A DNA stretch of 64,000 nucleotides from Glandiceps talaboti (taxonomy: Eukaryota; Hemichordata; Enteropneusta; Spengelidae), in assembly GCF_964340395.1 (NCBI RefSeq), contig NC_135551.1, positions 22,526,003 to 22,590,002 of the forward strand. The letters run 5' to 3'. The stretch's first letter is position 1. The number at the start of each line of letters is the position of its first letter. The position numbers and the translations under genes were made by a program. The notes below the pieces were generated by a model. That model worked only from the letters and a program-made list of their open reading frames with translations. It ran no database searches and was not told the origin of the DNA. This document shows, piece by piece, positions 1-14,100 of the stretch.

Positions 1-763
1 TTTTGTCTATCCAGTATTTGCGGCAGTTAGACTGGGGTTGTCCATTTTTCGCCACTATGAAGGATATCAATAAGCTAAGGTCTTAGAGGGTAACGAAACA
101 GAGATAGAGAGAGAGAGAGAGATGAAAAAGAAAATAATATAGTGTGACATATAAAACATAGATATTTACAGTTTTGTTGCATGTTGTTTGACAGTTTTCA
201 ACGATAGACTGTACTCGGTCTATAATGCAGACTCATTATCATTTTCTACCATCGGCGTAAATCACACCCTCTTTTACGGCAACGTCCAAGACGCAGTGTC
301 GCGATAGAAATATCAGCTCTGGTTTGCGAGCAGGTATAATACAGTCTCAGGTTTTGATGTTTTACTAAATAGAGGTGTGCGCATGCGTTACTACTCAGAT
401 ATAAGTTTGAAGAATATTCCCTTGATCAAAATATAAAAAAAATCACGAAAATTTGTGACACCGAAAATATATCCAATGCGTTTATTTCTCGATGATAAAT
501 AGTGGTTTACGTTTTTCATGATGTAAAAACATGTAATCTAACCAGTAACATTTTTTGAGATGAAGAAACGTAGGAATATGTGACGTCAAGCCAAAAACAT
601 TGAATTTGGAAAGAAAACTATTCGTGTGACCAAAATAATCATTTTGAAATAGCGTGAACGTTTGTCAATATTATTGGTTTCTCTCTTTGTATTGGTTGTT
701 GTCGAATAATGTAATTCCATTTACTACATGTGTAGTATTCTCAATAAAAATTAATTTCGTCAA
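1..763. other. Non-coding DNA, no gene recognised
   Basis: AT-rich sequence with a short GA run near 102-121. I see no exon with convincing codons and splice sites on either strand. It lies beyond the 3' end of the minus-strand Ly6 gene. Confidence 0.5.
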
Positions 764-924
764 TCAACAGTGCAATAAATCAACAGTGCAATGAAATATC
801 AAATAGTTCACATATTCGACGACAAACAAAATTATAAATAAAGGATAAAAGAACTGACTGTGACTGTGATTACTGTGGATCGAACTGTGACGGTGAGGAT
901 CATTGAAAGAAAGAATAGATGAAC

Positions 925-1255
<331 letters not shown>

Positions 1256-1259
1256 AACA

Positions 1260-2067
1260 GCATTCATGATTTGTAGGGGTCCACTCGTTGATGGTAGATA
1301 CATAATCAATGGAAAAATATCGAAATGAACTCGAGTCTACTATGGATCCACTCTACTGGCAAACCTATGCCTACCATTGCTCGGAAGGGGGAGGGGACCG
1401 GGGAACCAGCACTACCACCACCTATGACCTTAGGCTTCTGAATCAATTGAGGTCGTGACCTTTTTACTTTTTTATTGTTCTCTTGATTCTGTACACATTG
1501 CTAATCATGAATGGTGTGTCATGTACATGTCTTTTCGTGATGTTGATTTTCTTTTTCTTTCGTCGACATATTGGAAGTAGCAGGATATCTTTTAGTGCAA
1601 GGTTGATATTTGCATTGGTTATAAGTACTGCAATAGTTAAATATACATTGTAATAAATGGCGGAAAATAAAAGAACTTTCACGACAAAAGGAAGTTCCAC
1701 TGAGTGGAAACACAATAAATTTTCGAGCAATTGCTTGATTTTCCTATAACACTACTAAGAATGTAACCATGGTAACAGCATATGTATATAAGGTCCCGTG
1801 TATAACCAATTGATCATTGGGGTATCGTTTCTAACTTTCTGACGAAGATGGCACAGTAAATATAACTTGGTATTACCAGAAATTAAATAAAAACACGTAA
1901 TTCTGTGAATTTGGAAGTGATTGTTTAATATGTTTCTAGAGATTATTTGATATCCCTTGAAAGAAAATATTCACAAATGTCATTTTTTCATTTACATTTT
2001 GTTTTGAATGTCGTAAGAAATATTGAATCAACGTTATTATTACTGTAATGGTGGATCTGTATCGTAC
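1260..2067. other. Non-coding, probably downstream of the Ly6 gene
   Basis: AT-rich, with no convincing coding exon. It holds the region immediately 3' of the minus-strand Ly6 stop codon, so it should include that gene's 3' UTR and poly(A) site. I did not settle on a poly(A) signal. Confidence 0.4.
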
Positions 2068-3385
2068 TCAAATCATAAATGTAAAAAACGACGCTGTAAA
2101 CGTTAAAACCACGGAAATGATCAGCACAGCGACGCTGAAGACGACCCCAGACGCTGCACCGAAACTCAAAGCAACGTTACAAAACGGCAAACCATCACAA
2201 CATCTCCGACATGTGCCTGTCTTCAGCAGGCCTTCGCAACCATTATCAACCTCACAATCAGCGGTACAGCCTCGTTGGTACATGGTTAATTTCCCTCCAA
2301 CTGTATATTTATCCATCTATGGTATTAAGAAGATATAACTAAATGACAACACGTGAATAACTTTTATGACATCACAGCTTTTCATAGTACCTAGTGTCCC
2401 CTCTAAACTAATCAGTATGCATAATTAATTTATGTAGGACTACTTAGGTTTATATAAGAAGTTCAAGTACAACTTGTACTTAATTACATGAAATTATAAT
2501 TACATATGATGTATCTGCTGCCATTTAGTCTAGAATTAGATCCGTACATGCAGTTGATAAAATATGTACATGTATACAACACATTTAGTAATTATCAGAA
2601 ACACCTTAAAGATGAGGGGCTCACATGCACCGGTAAGTTTGTATCCCCTAACACACCGAGGCCGGCTGTACGTGAATTGGGTTACACTTACATAACATTG
2701 CCCACGACACTGAACACTTGTCAGTATTGTTTCGAAAATTTTGACGGGGATACTGGCGTTCATCAAACACGATTGTTCATCGTCCAATGATACCAAACAT
2801 CGAGCACATCTTATCGTTTTGGTTTGGTTTGCAGCGCCCTCATCGGTACAACTAACATCTGGAATATACACAATATATTAGAGTTGGTTGGTAGTGGTGT
2901 AGACTGTAAAATACAACGTGTCGTTCAGCCCTACCAGGCTTCTCATTTCATTGGCTGAGAGTGTGGTAAGACACGTCGTATAGTTGTGATGAGAAAATAT
3001 TTAGTGTATACTGAAACAAGTAAATGGGTGTCATTTTGGTGTAGTTACAGGTGAAGGGTCAGGATAGAGTTTGATCTGTTAACACAAGCATAACAAGTTC
3101 GTTTGACAGAATGTCAGATTTCTTTCAAACTTAAAGAAAATCCTGCTTATACCATAGTGTAGGGTCTATGCTTTTGCTCGGGCTAAAAAAGCCACCTGTT
3201 GATCTTTTAGACGCAGGGATTTAATTTTCGCCCTCAACGACTGTTATACGAAACTTTCCGACTTGCTATTTACTTGAAGTACTATTTGGCGTTCGTTTTA
3301 ATTGCTGTATATGTGATATTAATGTAAATCTCTTACCGTGAACGCATGTAGAGATGAGCACCAAACTTATTAGATAATACAACAT
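2068..3385 (-). CDS. Ly6/uPAR-type three-finger protein, GPI-anchored (predicted)
   Basis: Three minus-strand exons join in phase: 3385-3337 (start codon and signal peptide, 16 codons + 1 nt), 2858-2625 and 2300-2068 (stop). They encode 171 aa. Seen: a hydrophobic signal sequence at residues 1-16; cysteines at 20, 34, 37, 47, 67, 71, 85, 106, 110, 116, 125, 128, 129 and 135; the family-diagnostic ending with adjacent CC followed by CN (128-136); and a hydrophobic tail at 147-171 typical of GPI attachment. N-glycosylation sequons lie at N27 and N50. Splice sites are GTAAGA for intron 1, a CCAG acceptor, GTGAGC for intron 2 and an ACAG acceptor. The exon plan of signal peptide, N-half and C-half plus anchor is that of Ly6 genes. 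An alternative donor 6 nt earlier (GTGCAT) also keeps frame. Fourteen cysteines exceed the canonical 8-10, so extra disulfides are likely. Such proteins sit on the outer cell surface; the ligand is unknown. Confidence 0.82.
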
Positions 3386-3597
3386 CTTTCCTGGTAAGTC
3401 AGCAATGCAGAGGAATGGTGTTATGTTATGACACAGAGAGTCTCAGTACGTACACTACAAACAAATGGCAAATTTAACTATTCATCGTTAAAAGGTGGGT
3501 GGTATAGAGGAACCAATAATAATCAGACACACAACACACAAAGCCAATGGAGATGAAGGCAGGGAGAAAGAATGAAATAATAACGTAAACAGACGTG

Positions 3598-3725
<128 letters not shown>

Positions 3726-4288
3726 GAGACATAATAAAATGCATTGACACAGGTATACAAAAACAAATAGAGGTACACGTATAGACGGAGAGTCAGTGAT
3801 TTGTTGCGATTACAGACATTTTAAACAAGTTATTAATCCTATCCGGTCAGATTTTACTATCAATTGATTCATTCCACACTAATTGTTTGATAATTTGTTT
3901 TGAACCATCATGAACTTGTACAATTTGAATGGATACATCCTTTCTTAATTATAAACGAATTAAAACATTCAAATCACGATTCTGAGTCGACCAGACGCAA
4001 CTAAAATTATTGCAAAACGAGAGACTTTGTACCAGTATTAGTGCAACGTTTTTCTTATGACTGAAATATACACTTTTGTTAGTTTGAAATAGCACAGAGG
4101 GACAGAAGCCAACAGTGCATATGAATACAATTATTATTTCACAAAATGTATCATAACAATAAAATGGCCTTTGTAACGAGGAATCAAACTTTCTCTTACA
4201 GCTGGGTAACTATAATCCCCTGACCTCTGGACTCTAATAAAAAATATAGATATTTTGATAATTTGAAATTTGACACTCAGTGTGCTAT

Positions 4289-4290
<2 letters not shown>

Positions 4291-4333
<43 letters not shown>

Positions 4334-4334
4334 A

Positions 4335-4365
<31 letters not shown>
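4291..4365. repeat. (CA)n microsatellite
   Basis: About 75 bp of CA with two CCCACACC-type interruptions near its middle. Confidence 0.97.
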
Positions 4366-4841
4366 GCAGCAACATTCATTCTCTGATAGACCACACATAC
4401 ACAGTATTTGATGAAGAATTAAAAATTGAAACATATAAGATTCTTAAAAAACAGATTACATACACTGTTTGTAAAATATTCTGCGTGGAATTCAGTTGTC
4501 ATTTCCATAACAAAAATATAGTAATTTTGATGGCCACAGTAACCATATCATTATACAGCTTCTTTAGAATTTTGTTTAAATAGAGTTACTGGTAACATTT
4601 CAATAGTTTGGTGCCACTCACAGACTGTTACGAAACTCCTAATTAATAATATCAGTTTGGTGCAAACCTCAAGTTTCCGCTTGTTCAAACCAGCTTCCAA
4701 TAAATACATAAATATACAAAATGCAAAGAACGAAACCGAACGTTTAAAAGGTAAATAACAACGTCAGTAATTTGAGGTCAAACGTATTACATGTATTTTC
4801 ACTTTTTCCACCCCAAGTATCAATGAAATGCTGTAACTTAC

Positions 4842-4950
4842 CATTCACGGTAAAATCTCAGTTACTGTCAAGGTTTCTGCAAACACTGTCGCGCAATAAT
4901 GCCGCTATCAGGCGGTCGGTGTCACCACTAGGTGCTAGTCAGATCACTCA
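4842..4950 (-). other. Possible 5' UTR exon of the Ly6 gene
   Basis: On the minus strand a good donor (GTAAGT, bases 4841-4836) ends a stretch finishing at 4842. The start-codon exon at 3385 is preceded by a CTTACCAG-type acceptor five bases before the ATG. Together they suggest a non-coding first exon here spliced to the start-codon exon. The upstream edge is arbitrary; the exon is inferred from splice signals alone. Confidence 0.3.
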
Positions 4951-6918
4951 AGTCGTCATCGTGAATATATTTTGTTACTATTGTTTGTGATGTGTATGAC
5001 AAAATATGCTTGAAATAGAACAAAAACAATTATTCCTGGTATAGTTTCACCCTGGCTTGACCTCAACAAACGTATATCACCCACACTCTTTGTATCTATA
5101 TCTAACATCTATATTTTTTCAGAACCCACTATATTATATTACTTAGAAATGGACATAATTAAGCAAACAAAAACAAAACAAAACAAACAACAAAAACTGA
5201 ACAATAATTTATCACTTACCAGGATCGTACTATGAATTTAAGAGTACTTGGATAGTAAGAATGATTCGATTTTGAGCTATTTAATAATTTTAGTATTTGT
5301 ATGTTCTGGCACGGGATATGCGCTCCCCGTGTATTTTTGACATTCGAAGAGAGCCTGAGAGGACCAGAAACTAGAGTAGACGGTGGTTTTGGGACACAGC
5401 ATACAAATATCTATATGCAAATATATAGTCGCCCTCAATTTCAGAAATGGATACACCAGTCAGCGATAGAAATGCTGTCGATAATGCTAGCATTACATGT
5501 AAAATGCAATGTGTACATTGAGTACAATGGTTTCTAAATCACTTTACAAATTGTACACTGTAACAGCACTGTAAAATCGTTGCCTGTTACTGAAATGGAT
5601 GCGCTCAGCAGATAGTTGGATGCATATGCATGACTTTGATAGTACACAGTTTAAAAGGATAAAATGTAAAGCTTGCAAATTATTGTCTGAAAGTGTCTGT
5701 GAATAGCCAAAAAATTGTCTTTAGGAGTAAAAATCCTCCAGGGCTTCTAGGGGGAGAAAACACTGACCACCCCCATCCCCCAGGCAGGAGAAACTGACCA
5801 GTGTGTCTGAATGTTTGAGCTCACCAATCAAGTTTCCGATTTGTATTTTCAGTGCATCATATACCATGGCATAAAAACTGTCAATGATGTTTATTTAATT
5901 GAAAATCAAACATGTATTGAAATATGTAGTTTTCTAAATATAATCTGTGTGTGATAGAACAGCATCTTTTTACTCTCTGTGTTATCCTGTGCGAAAACCA
6001 AACAGAGAATTGTGGCAACAAAAGTGGTCTACCCCTAAGAACTGCCTTCATACATATATAAACAGCGTCTATATGCATGCGCATCAGATGTGACGACTGA
6101 ACAGAACACATGCCGATGCCGCGATGGCAAGGTAGTTTATAAGACCAAGAGTGTGTTTTACTTCTGGTGTGAGGGTTACGTTACCTGCAACGTTAGTCTA
6201 TCCCATGTCAACTCTTCGAAAAGAGGGTCCGTTGTCCGTCCGTTGAGGCTGACAGCTCGTTTATCGTGTCGATTCTGTATTGACTTCTGGCATGATTCAT
6301 GTTGTGTTGTCGGTGTTGTATGTGGTGGACTCCTTAATAATCCTTACTAGTAGTAGTACCTTGTTTTGACGGAAATTTTGGTCCGTTTTTTTTCTCATCG
6401 TTTCTTGAATACGGATCAGAAAGTTTACATTTCACAAAAAGATATGAATTTTCATGTGCTTTTAATAAATAACGATAGAAGAACAATTTGCAATGTCTTT
6501 ATGTAATGTTCCTGTCAAGTAGATTTGACCCGGTGCAGTTCAAGCTAAAATAAAACTACTTTGGTTTCACTCATGACCTTTTCATTAACATACTTACGCG
6601 GCAAACATAAACGCGGACATACAAATATGTTCCTAATTATCGAAGTACAAAAAATATTTTTGATTTACAATGAAATAGTAAAGACAGTCGTATGAATTTA
6701 TCTTGGCGAACTCTCCAGCAAGATAGCCCGCTTGTGCAATGCAATGTGAAACCACGGCACATGGTGAAACATTCTAACAAGGTAACACAAATATTCAAAT
6801 TAGTGCATGTAAAACCGTAACAACAGTTTTCAACGCTCTAATTACCATCCACATGCAAACATCTAACTGATACAAATGACACATGAATATCACAAGTCCA
6901 CTGTAGTCCAGTGGTAAA
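4951..6918. other. Intergenic region between the Ly6 and CIN85-like genes
   Basis: No supported exon. The open frame at 6090-6350 has no family signature and no convincing splice sites. A block at about 6825-6935 is duplicated at 7077-7190 as part of the adjoining minisatellite locus. Confidence 0.4.
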
Positions 6919-7531
6919 TAAGTCACTCAGTGTCGGACACAAATTAGATGCTTAGTGTCAGACTCAAATAAGTTGCTCAGTGTCGGACACAAATTAGATG
7001 CTCAGTGTCGGACTCAAATTAGATGCTCAGTGTCAGACAAAAATCAAATGCTCAGTGTCGGACACAAATTAGATGCAGTTTTCAGCGCTCTAATTACCAT
7101 CTACTTGCAAACATCTAACTTATACAAATGACACATGGATATCACAAGTCCACTGTAGTCCAGTGGTAAATAAGTCACTCAGTGTCGGACTCAAATTATA
7201 TGCTCAGTGTCGGACAAAAATCAAATGCTCAGTGTCGGACACAAATTAGATGCTCAGTGTCTGACACAAATTAGATGCTCAGTGTCGGACATAAATAAGT
7301 TACTCAGTGTCGGACATAAATCAAATGCTCAGTGTCGGACACAAATTAGATGCTCAGTGTCTGACACAAATAAGTTGCTCAGTGTCGGACTCAAATAAGT
7401 TGCTCAGTGTCAAACACAAAATAGATGCTCAGTGTCAGACTCAAATTAGATGCTCAGTGTCGGACATAAATAAGTTACTCAGTGTCGGACATAAATTAGA
7501 TGCTCAGTGTCGGACACAAATTAGATGCTCA
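6919..7531 (+). repeat. 25-bp minisatellite with a higher-order duplication
   Basis: Tandem units of about 25 bp, consensus GCTCAGTGTCGGACACAAAT followed by TAGAT or AAGTT. Two arrays occur, about 6930-7075 and 7175-7531. Each is preceded by the same unique segment of about 110 bp (6825-6935 and 7077-7190), so the locus grew by a segmental duplication of about 250 bp plus unit slippage. Confidence 0.93.
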
Positions 7532-8048
7532 TTTTTCATATAGGAAATCATATACTAATTCTTGATATTGCCAAACATTCATTATTGTTGATACTGATTT
7601 GTGTGATTACTCTGTTGTTGATGTTTGTCAGTATTTATTTATTTATCTGTTTATTTATCTTTTATTCATTATCTATTAAGTCGTTAATTTATTAATTAAT
7701 CTATTCATTCGTTCATTTATTTGTGTGTTGCTTGATTTGTTTGTTTGTTTGTTTTCGTAATCGAAATTAACTGAGCCTGAGTTCTCTGTGGCTGAACTGC
7801 TCATAAAGAGAATTAAATGTACATCGATGTGAACAAATTTCTATATGCATGAATGTGTGTATTGACTGTATTGATATACATGTACATGTATTATATGATA
7901 ATTATTGTTTGTAACACATAACTATATTGAGAAAACCATAAAGATACAACTTGTAATTAGTGCTAGTAGTGCTACATACATGACAGTGCCATGGCCAATA
8001 TCGCCGAGTCTTGATAACGATCGATAACTTGGGGAGTGTTTTTTGACG

Positions 8049-8058
8049 GTCACGTGAC
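8049..8058. promoter_or_regulatory. Palindromic E-box GTCACGTGAC in the CIN85-like promoter
   Basis: A perfect 10-bp palindrome about 100 bp upstream of the start codon. It matches the known GTCACGTGAC (CLEAR/USF-type) site for bHLH-zip factors. Position and perfect symmetry suggest a promoter element; function is inferred. Confidence 0.45.
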
Positions 8059-8160
8059 AGTACGCCATGTTTGGTATTTACTCACCTGTTGAGGGATACG
8101 CTACTTGGTTGTGAGGTCAGAAGGCAACGTTCGTTTACCTTTTTACTGAAAAATTTCACC

Positions 8161-11100
8161 ATGGGTGAGTATCTAATATTAAGCAGATATGTTTCGATAA
8201 ACTGACACGATCTCCAAAGGTGCGTGGTTGTGTATTTCCGGCAGAATTTGTGAAGTGTGCATGCAGACTTTGAACCGCCTGATGATGATTTAGTTTGTTG
8301 ACGTTGGTAAAGGCATCTGGATTTGGGAGTGAAACTTTCGATGTGTTGTTGACGTCTCAAACTAAGTTGTCAACCGATATTGAAGGGCTGTATGTTTACG
8401 AATAATACCCCATTTCATCGGATCTTCAAGGGTGTGATATGTTGCATATACATTGGTTTGAAATCGATCGACTTCTGTTTCCGTTCACTGGATGGTTCGC
8501 TCGACGCGATCGGTTATGTGCACACTGTGTTAATACGTGTGTGTGTTCAATGTATACCGTGTTGTACGTGTGGCTATCCAGTACTCGGGTCAAATCGGGC
8601 TAATGCTAAGATAACAACTAAATGTATGCATTTACACTATAAGACAGTAACTCGATGTCCAATTCTTCCCCAACGAACTGAGAGCTTTCGTCTTTGTAGT
8701 CATAAAAATGATTGATTTCAATGGCATACATGCACACATAATCTACTGATAGTTAGTAGGCAGGCTGCAATATCAGTGACGTAGGTCATCCCTAATATTC
8801 ACAAATACACACACCATTTACGTCTTGACAAACAAAATTATACAGCAATGTAAACACAATACCCCCTTGGTTATGTTGGATGTTATTATTCACTGTGCTT
8901 CTTCTCACAAATCTTGAATGAGTTGCTTCCTTCAAGATACATGTACCCTCTGGGTCCCTGTCACAGTTTGTTACCAAGGAAGCACCAAGCCATGGCATGG
9001 AATGTCCAGTTTAAAGAGTCCCAGTTATGCACTCTGGCTGTCATATTGTATTGCTGGAGAGTGATCTGTCAGCCACTCTTGACAGCTGTTTTGAGAACAA
9101 TTTACATGTCTGTGTATTTCCTTGGTTCAATCAATATAAATTTGATATATCATGTGTACACATATACAGCCACAAGGAATTGTCAATGTATTGGCACACT
9201 GTCAGTTAGTGTACACATAGATTGACATGACAGGAGGTATAAATAGGTCATTCCAGACAGCAAACAGGAAATTGAGAATCAGCACCCTTGCTCACCTTGG
9301 GGGTATCATCACCTCATAGTACTGTGTATTCTGTAGATGTGTAAATCAGGGATGTTTCCGTATTGTTCAGACATGGAGGAAAGCAGCAGTGCTCTATCAT
9401 GTATACCCCCAAAGTATACACAGACAGGAAGTAGAGGGCTGCCATTTCATAATGATATTTTGGAAAGGTCTATTGCATCAAATCCTACATTGAGTCATGA
9501 GAACTTCACCAGTACAATCAAATTAAAATAGAGATAAACAATGTACAATGTATGCAAAGTTTGCCATTCTAATACTGTGATGTAATTGTCATATACATGT
9601 ACATTATGTATGTACACAGGAGCTTGCCAACACTCAAGAATTGGATTACACATAGAATGGGGCATCAACTATTTGTGTTTTACTTACAAAATGTAGGCAC
9701 AGAGATTTGCCATCTCCAACCCTGAGCAAAATACTAATGGTTGATGCACTCAGATGGGTGCATGTACATGTACACATGTATCTAAGAACAAAAATGACTC
9801 TGCGATCAGTATGCATGTCATTGTATTTGAATATGATTTAGGAGGAACACAACTTTTCAAAACATAAAGAAAATCTTTGACATAAATATGTACATTTTGC
9901 AGGGAGCATAACCCATAACCAAAATACAGTGTCTCTCCATACAGCATATATCTGAATAATGCACATACCACACTGGTAATGATGTCTTAATTTACATGTA
10001 CATGTACTCGTAAGATAGACATGAAGTAAAACCATAGTTGCAACATGTTAACACAATAAGCTACCTGTACATGTATTAATTATTGAATGGTGTGGTGGCA
10101 TTTTTGATGACTTCCATGAACTTGCATATTTTGGGGTACTTCAAATGTTTACAGTATCTTGATTCATGTATGATCACAAGGTGATTAGATTAGCACAACA
10201 CAGCTATCATTCACCTGTGTAATCTACCACATCAAACAACAATAGTGTTAGTTTGTGTCTATTTTAGTAAACCAAGATATCCATTGCCAGAGATTGTCAA
10301 GGTCCTCAAATGATTAGACTTGTGGTTCCTCAAAATCTAATTTGAAGGATACATGTAGACATACTGTATGATGTAACACAAGACCAGTTTTGTATACAGT
10401 GTACTGTATGTATGTGCAATGAAGTTCTTTTCTAGATTAAACAATCATAAATACTAACTCTATATGACAGTTCTATCAACTACAATGTACAATATGTTGT
10501 CTGTCAAATGTGTTTGCAGTAGTTAAGACTAAGTTCTTCCTTAATCCTAGCAAACCAAATAAATATACCACAACAAACCATTATCAGGTGACTGATGTGT
10601 ATTTTTTGAACAGAACAGATCCATTGTGTGAATAAGGTATTAATAGTACCCACAATATGACAATTGGTATACGTTGTATGTATATTTGATAGTGACACAG
10701 TCAGGTCGAGGAGCTTGTCACACTCACAGTGTTCTCCACGAGGTGTTTTTGAGGGGTGCATCTCCCCTCTGATTTCACGGGCCATCCCTGTGTTTGTGGG
10801 GCCACCCCTTTACATATACATTTTGTATTTGTGTTGGCTGCCCCCCTCCCCCCCCTCTGTTTCATTATTTCAAGGAGATGACAGTGGAGGTCATGGAGAA
10901 TAATCATATTGTAATGTACATGTAGTGTACTTCCTGAAAATTGTTGAATTTACAAGGTTTTTACAAAATGTAAGTAATAGCCCTGATATTTGTAGCAATA
11001 TATACAAGTTGTGATGAGAAAAATTTTAAGCATTGTGAGAAGAATTAATAATGATATTAATGATGATGATGATGATTCAAGAATGAATGTTCGTACATGT

Positions 11101-14100
11101 ACATGTAGACTTTGGGTCCATACAAGTTACATTTATGAATGGATCATAATTGTACTCAGTCAGAAAATTCAATCCCAAATACATGTACGTCATGTATTTG
11201 CTGCCATCTCATGAGGGATTTGCTGTTAGAATCTTTTGAGTTTAGAGTAGAAATTTTCACGCTGTCATGATACTGATGAAGAATGTTAATAATGTACAAT
11301 GTACCTCTTCTCTGCAAAACAAAGCTGTACTAGACTGGTATAGTTACAATACTTACATGATACTACACATGTACATTGTACATGTGTACAAATGTCGGTG
11401 CAATAGAAGTACATGTAAATGTACACTTACAAGTATCACTGAGGTACTACAGTACACTTGTATTTAAGTATGTATGTTGTAACAACTTCTTCACCACACG
11501 GGTGACGCACACGCATATACACACATACACACACATAAATTATAATGGAATAATGATATACAAATTGTATGTACACACAATGTAGGGGTCTTTAATTCAT
11601 GTAACTCTAGGTCATCAGCCCAATTATAGGAATAATGATTTATATAATTGAAAAGTGGATTTATTATTTATCAAGTGTCTTGTTTTCTATGATGAGAGTC
11701 CTTGCTGTAGGACAACAATAGGTGACAATTGACCTACATTAAATTCCAAGGTCTCTAAGTGGACCCTCTTCTTTTATATTTAGTGCTTGCTGCCTGTATT
11801 TAATAGTTCAATACAGTATGGATAAACTTCATTACTGGGACAAGCCATTAGCCAAGCAAGTTGACTTGTTATCAAAGAGTACCAATATTTACACATGTGA
11901 TGATGGGCTCTTACATAACACAAGTAAACAGCTGTAAAACCTCTATTCGGCCGTCTGCATGGACTGCAATTGAGGCAAACCTTCTCTCCGTCTTATATCA
12001 GTTGTTATCAATTTATTAGGCTATTATAAGTAACGCTACAAACAGCTTTAGAGATGCAAACAACTTTTATGACACCCGTTTTCGCCAGGCAAGCCCGCAG
12101 GTTTGTTGCACTTGGACCGCTAATGGCTTGTGAATGTCATGTTTTCTCTCAAAACTCACACCAAAATCTCAGATGTTTGATAGTTTTCATCAGCATGATG
12201 TTTTGCACCACTGCATTTCAATTTCTGTGTAAAGCAAGTATCCTCTGTAAGCCGGCCACCAATGTGGGGTGACTTTCAGATAGAGAACGTAAATACTTGT
12301 ACTACACTTTATTTAAGAATGCTCAAAGTGATGGATGGTGTTATAAATGAAGAAGTAGTTAGCAGAATTGATATTACAATGGAAGTAACATTTTGGGGGT
12401 ATCACTCTTCTTTGTTTTGAGGTGAACTCTTTCTAGTCTCTATGAACATAAATCATGAATGGTTTATGTGAAGGTACATGTAAATTTGTAGAAGAAAGAA
12501 ATGAAATACTCGAATGAATTTTCATGGACTCTCAGTTCATAGTATCAAATGAAATTTCTACTCAGTCAAAACAATTTGGAAGTGAATCACAAAGTATAAT
12601 GTACAGTGTATACACCAATGCTGATAAGATATTTGTGAATATTTGGGATTTGTGTCCAAAACTTTTTTAACTTGGTGAATAGAAATTTATATTTGAAAGA
12701 TATATGTGTCGGTAAGTTGCTTGTAGTAAGTAAGTAGCACACACTACAGTGTACCAGTACTTGTACAGGTACATATACGATATACATGTAGCTATAAATA
12801 CATGCACTATGTACGTGTACATAATGTGTACATGTAATAAACAGCTTGCAAAATGGACCAGAACCTTTCATATTGGGTAAATAGGACTAGGCCTTACCAA
12901 AATTTGCCATGGTGGCGCTCTACTTCCTGTCTGTGCATACCTTGAGAGGTATACATGGTATAGATTGCTCGGTTTAATCATAGAGCACTGCTGCTTTCCT
13001 CGATGTCTGAACAATACGAAAAACATCCCTGATTTACACTTCTACAGAATATCAAGGGACAAAGCTCTTGACTTAAGAAACGGTACCACATGTACATGTT
13101 GTATGAGATGATGATCCCTCCCCAATTTGAGTAAGGGTGCTGTATTCTCTATTTCCCATTTGCAGTTTGGAATGCCCTGTTGTACATGTAGCTGTACAAG
13201 TACATACAATGTACAAACCATGTACATGTGTATACATGTAATGTAAATGTTATATGAACATTGTACCATTCAATATACATGTACACATACTTTCTCTCAC
13301 ATTAATGATTTAATGTTCAACGCAAACAGAGGTTCACTGTGGACATTACTTTATATATCTGGTTCTACAGAAGAGATGCAAATAATTGTCATTTTATTGT
13401 AGCTGTAAAACTAAAAGGGAACTGAGTGAGATGTTAAATGCCATACAAAAATAACAAAATTCTTTGTAAATTTACTCATAGTGCATGATAATATTATATT
13501 GTATGATTGATTAAACTCTGTATTAGGAAATGAAACAAGAGATATGATGCTTGTTCCGGTAGTGAAGGTGGTATGTGACCTTTTGTGCCTGTTGTGTGGC
13601 CGTGTAGTGTAGGAAATAGAGAATATACATGTAGTAGTATTGAAATGAAAGTACATGTACATGTACATGTATGTGTCCTACATGTACATGGGCACATCAT
13701 GTACATATTTGTGATACCGGTGAATAGGGTTTCCATATTATAATGGTACACACGGACTTCATGCCATGGGCTGTAATATAGTTGTAACTTGGACATTTGT
13801 TGTCATCAAGCAACCAAAGATATTACATGCATATACATGGTTCAAATACTCAATAAAAATGGTTCAAATACTCAATAAAAACCACATTGTAATGTGTGAA
13901 GTAGTGTGTAATTTATTCTGTAAGTACAATATAGTATAGTGTGGTGACAGACGTTAAGTTAGAGTGAGACAGATGTTAAGTTAGAGTGAAATTTTCTTTT
14001 GAATCTGTGCCAGGTTAGTTTGATTTGCCTAGATACCTATACATGTATACATGTATGGTACTAATACTTCAATATTGATGCATAGGCTATGTGTACATGT

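Noticed and set aside
6090-6350. 86-codon cysteine-containing frame as a secreted protein gene
   Set aside because: No signal peptide, no recognisable cysteine pattern and no supporting splice sites.
6919-7531. CRISPR array
   Set aside because: Contiguous 25-bp units without unique spacers in an animal genome: a minisatellite.
12054-12272. Short frame starting [16 protein letters not shown]
   Set aside because: It lies at the end of the 292-bp MITE; the same frame appears in the other copy at 54201-54410.
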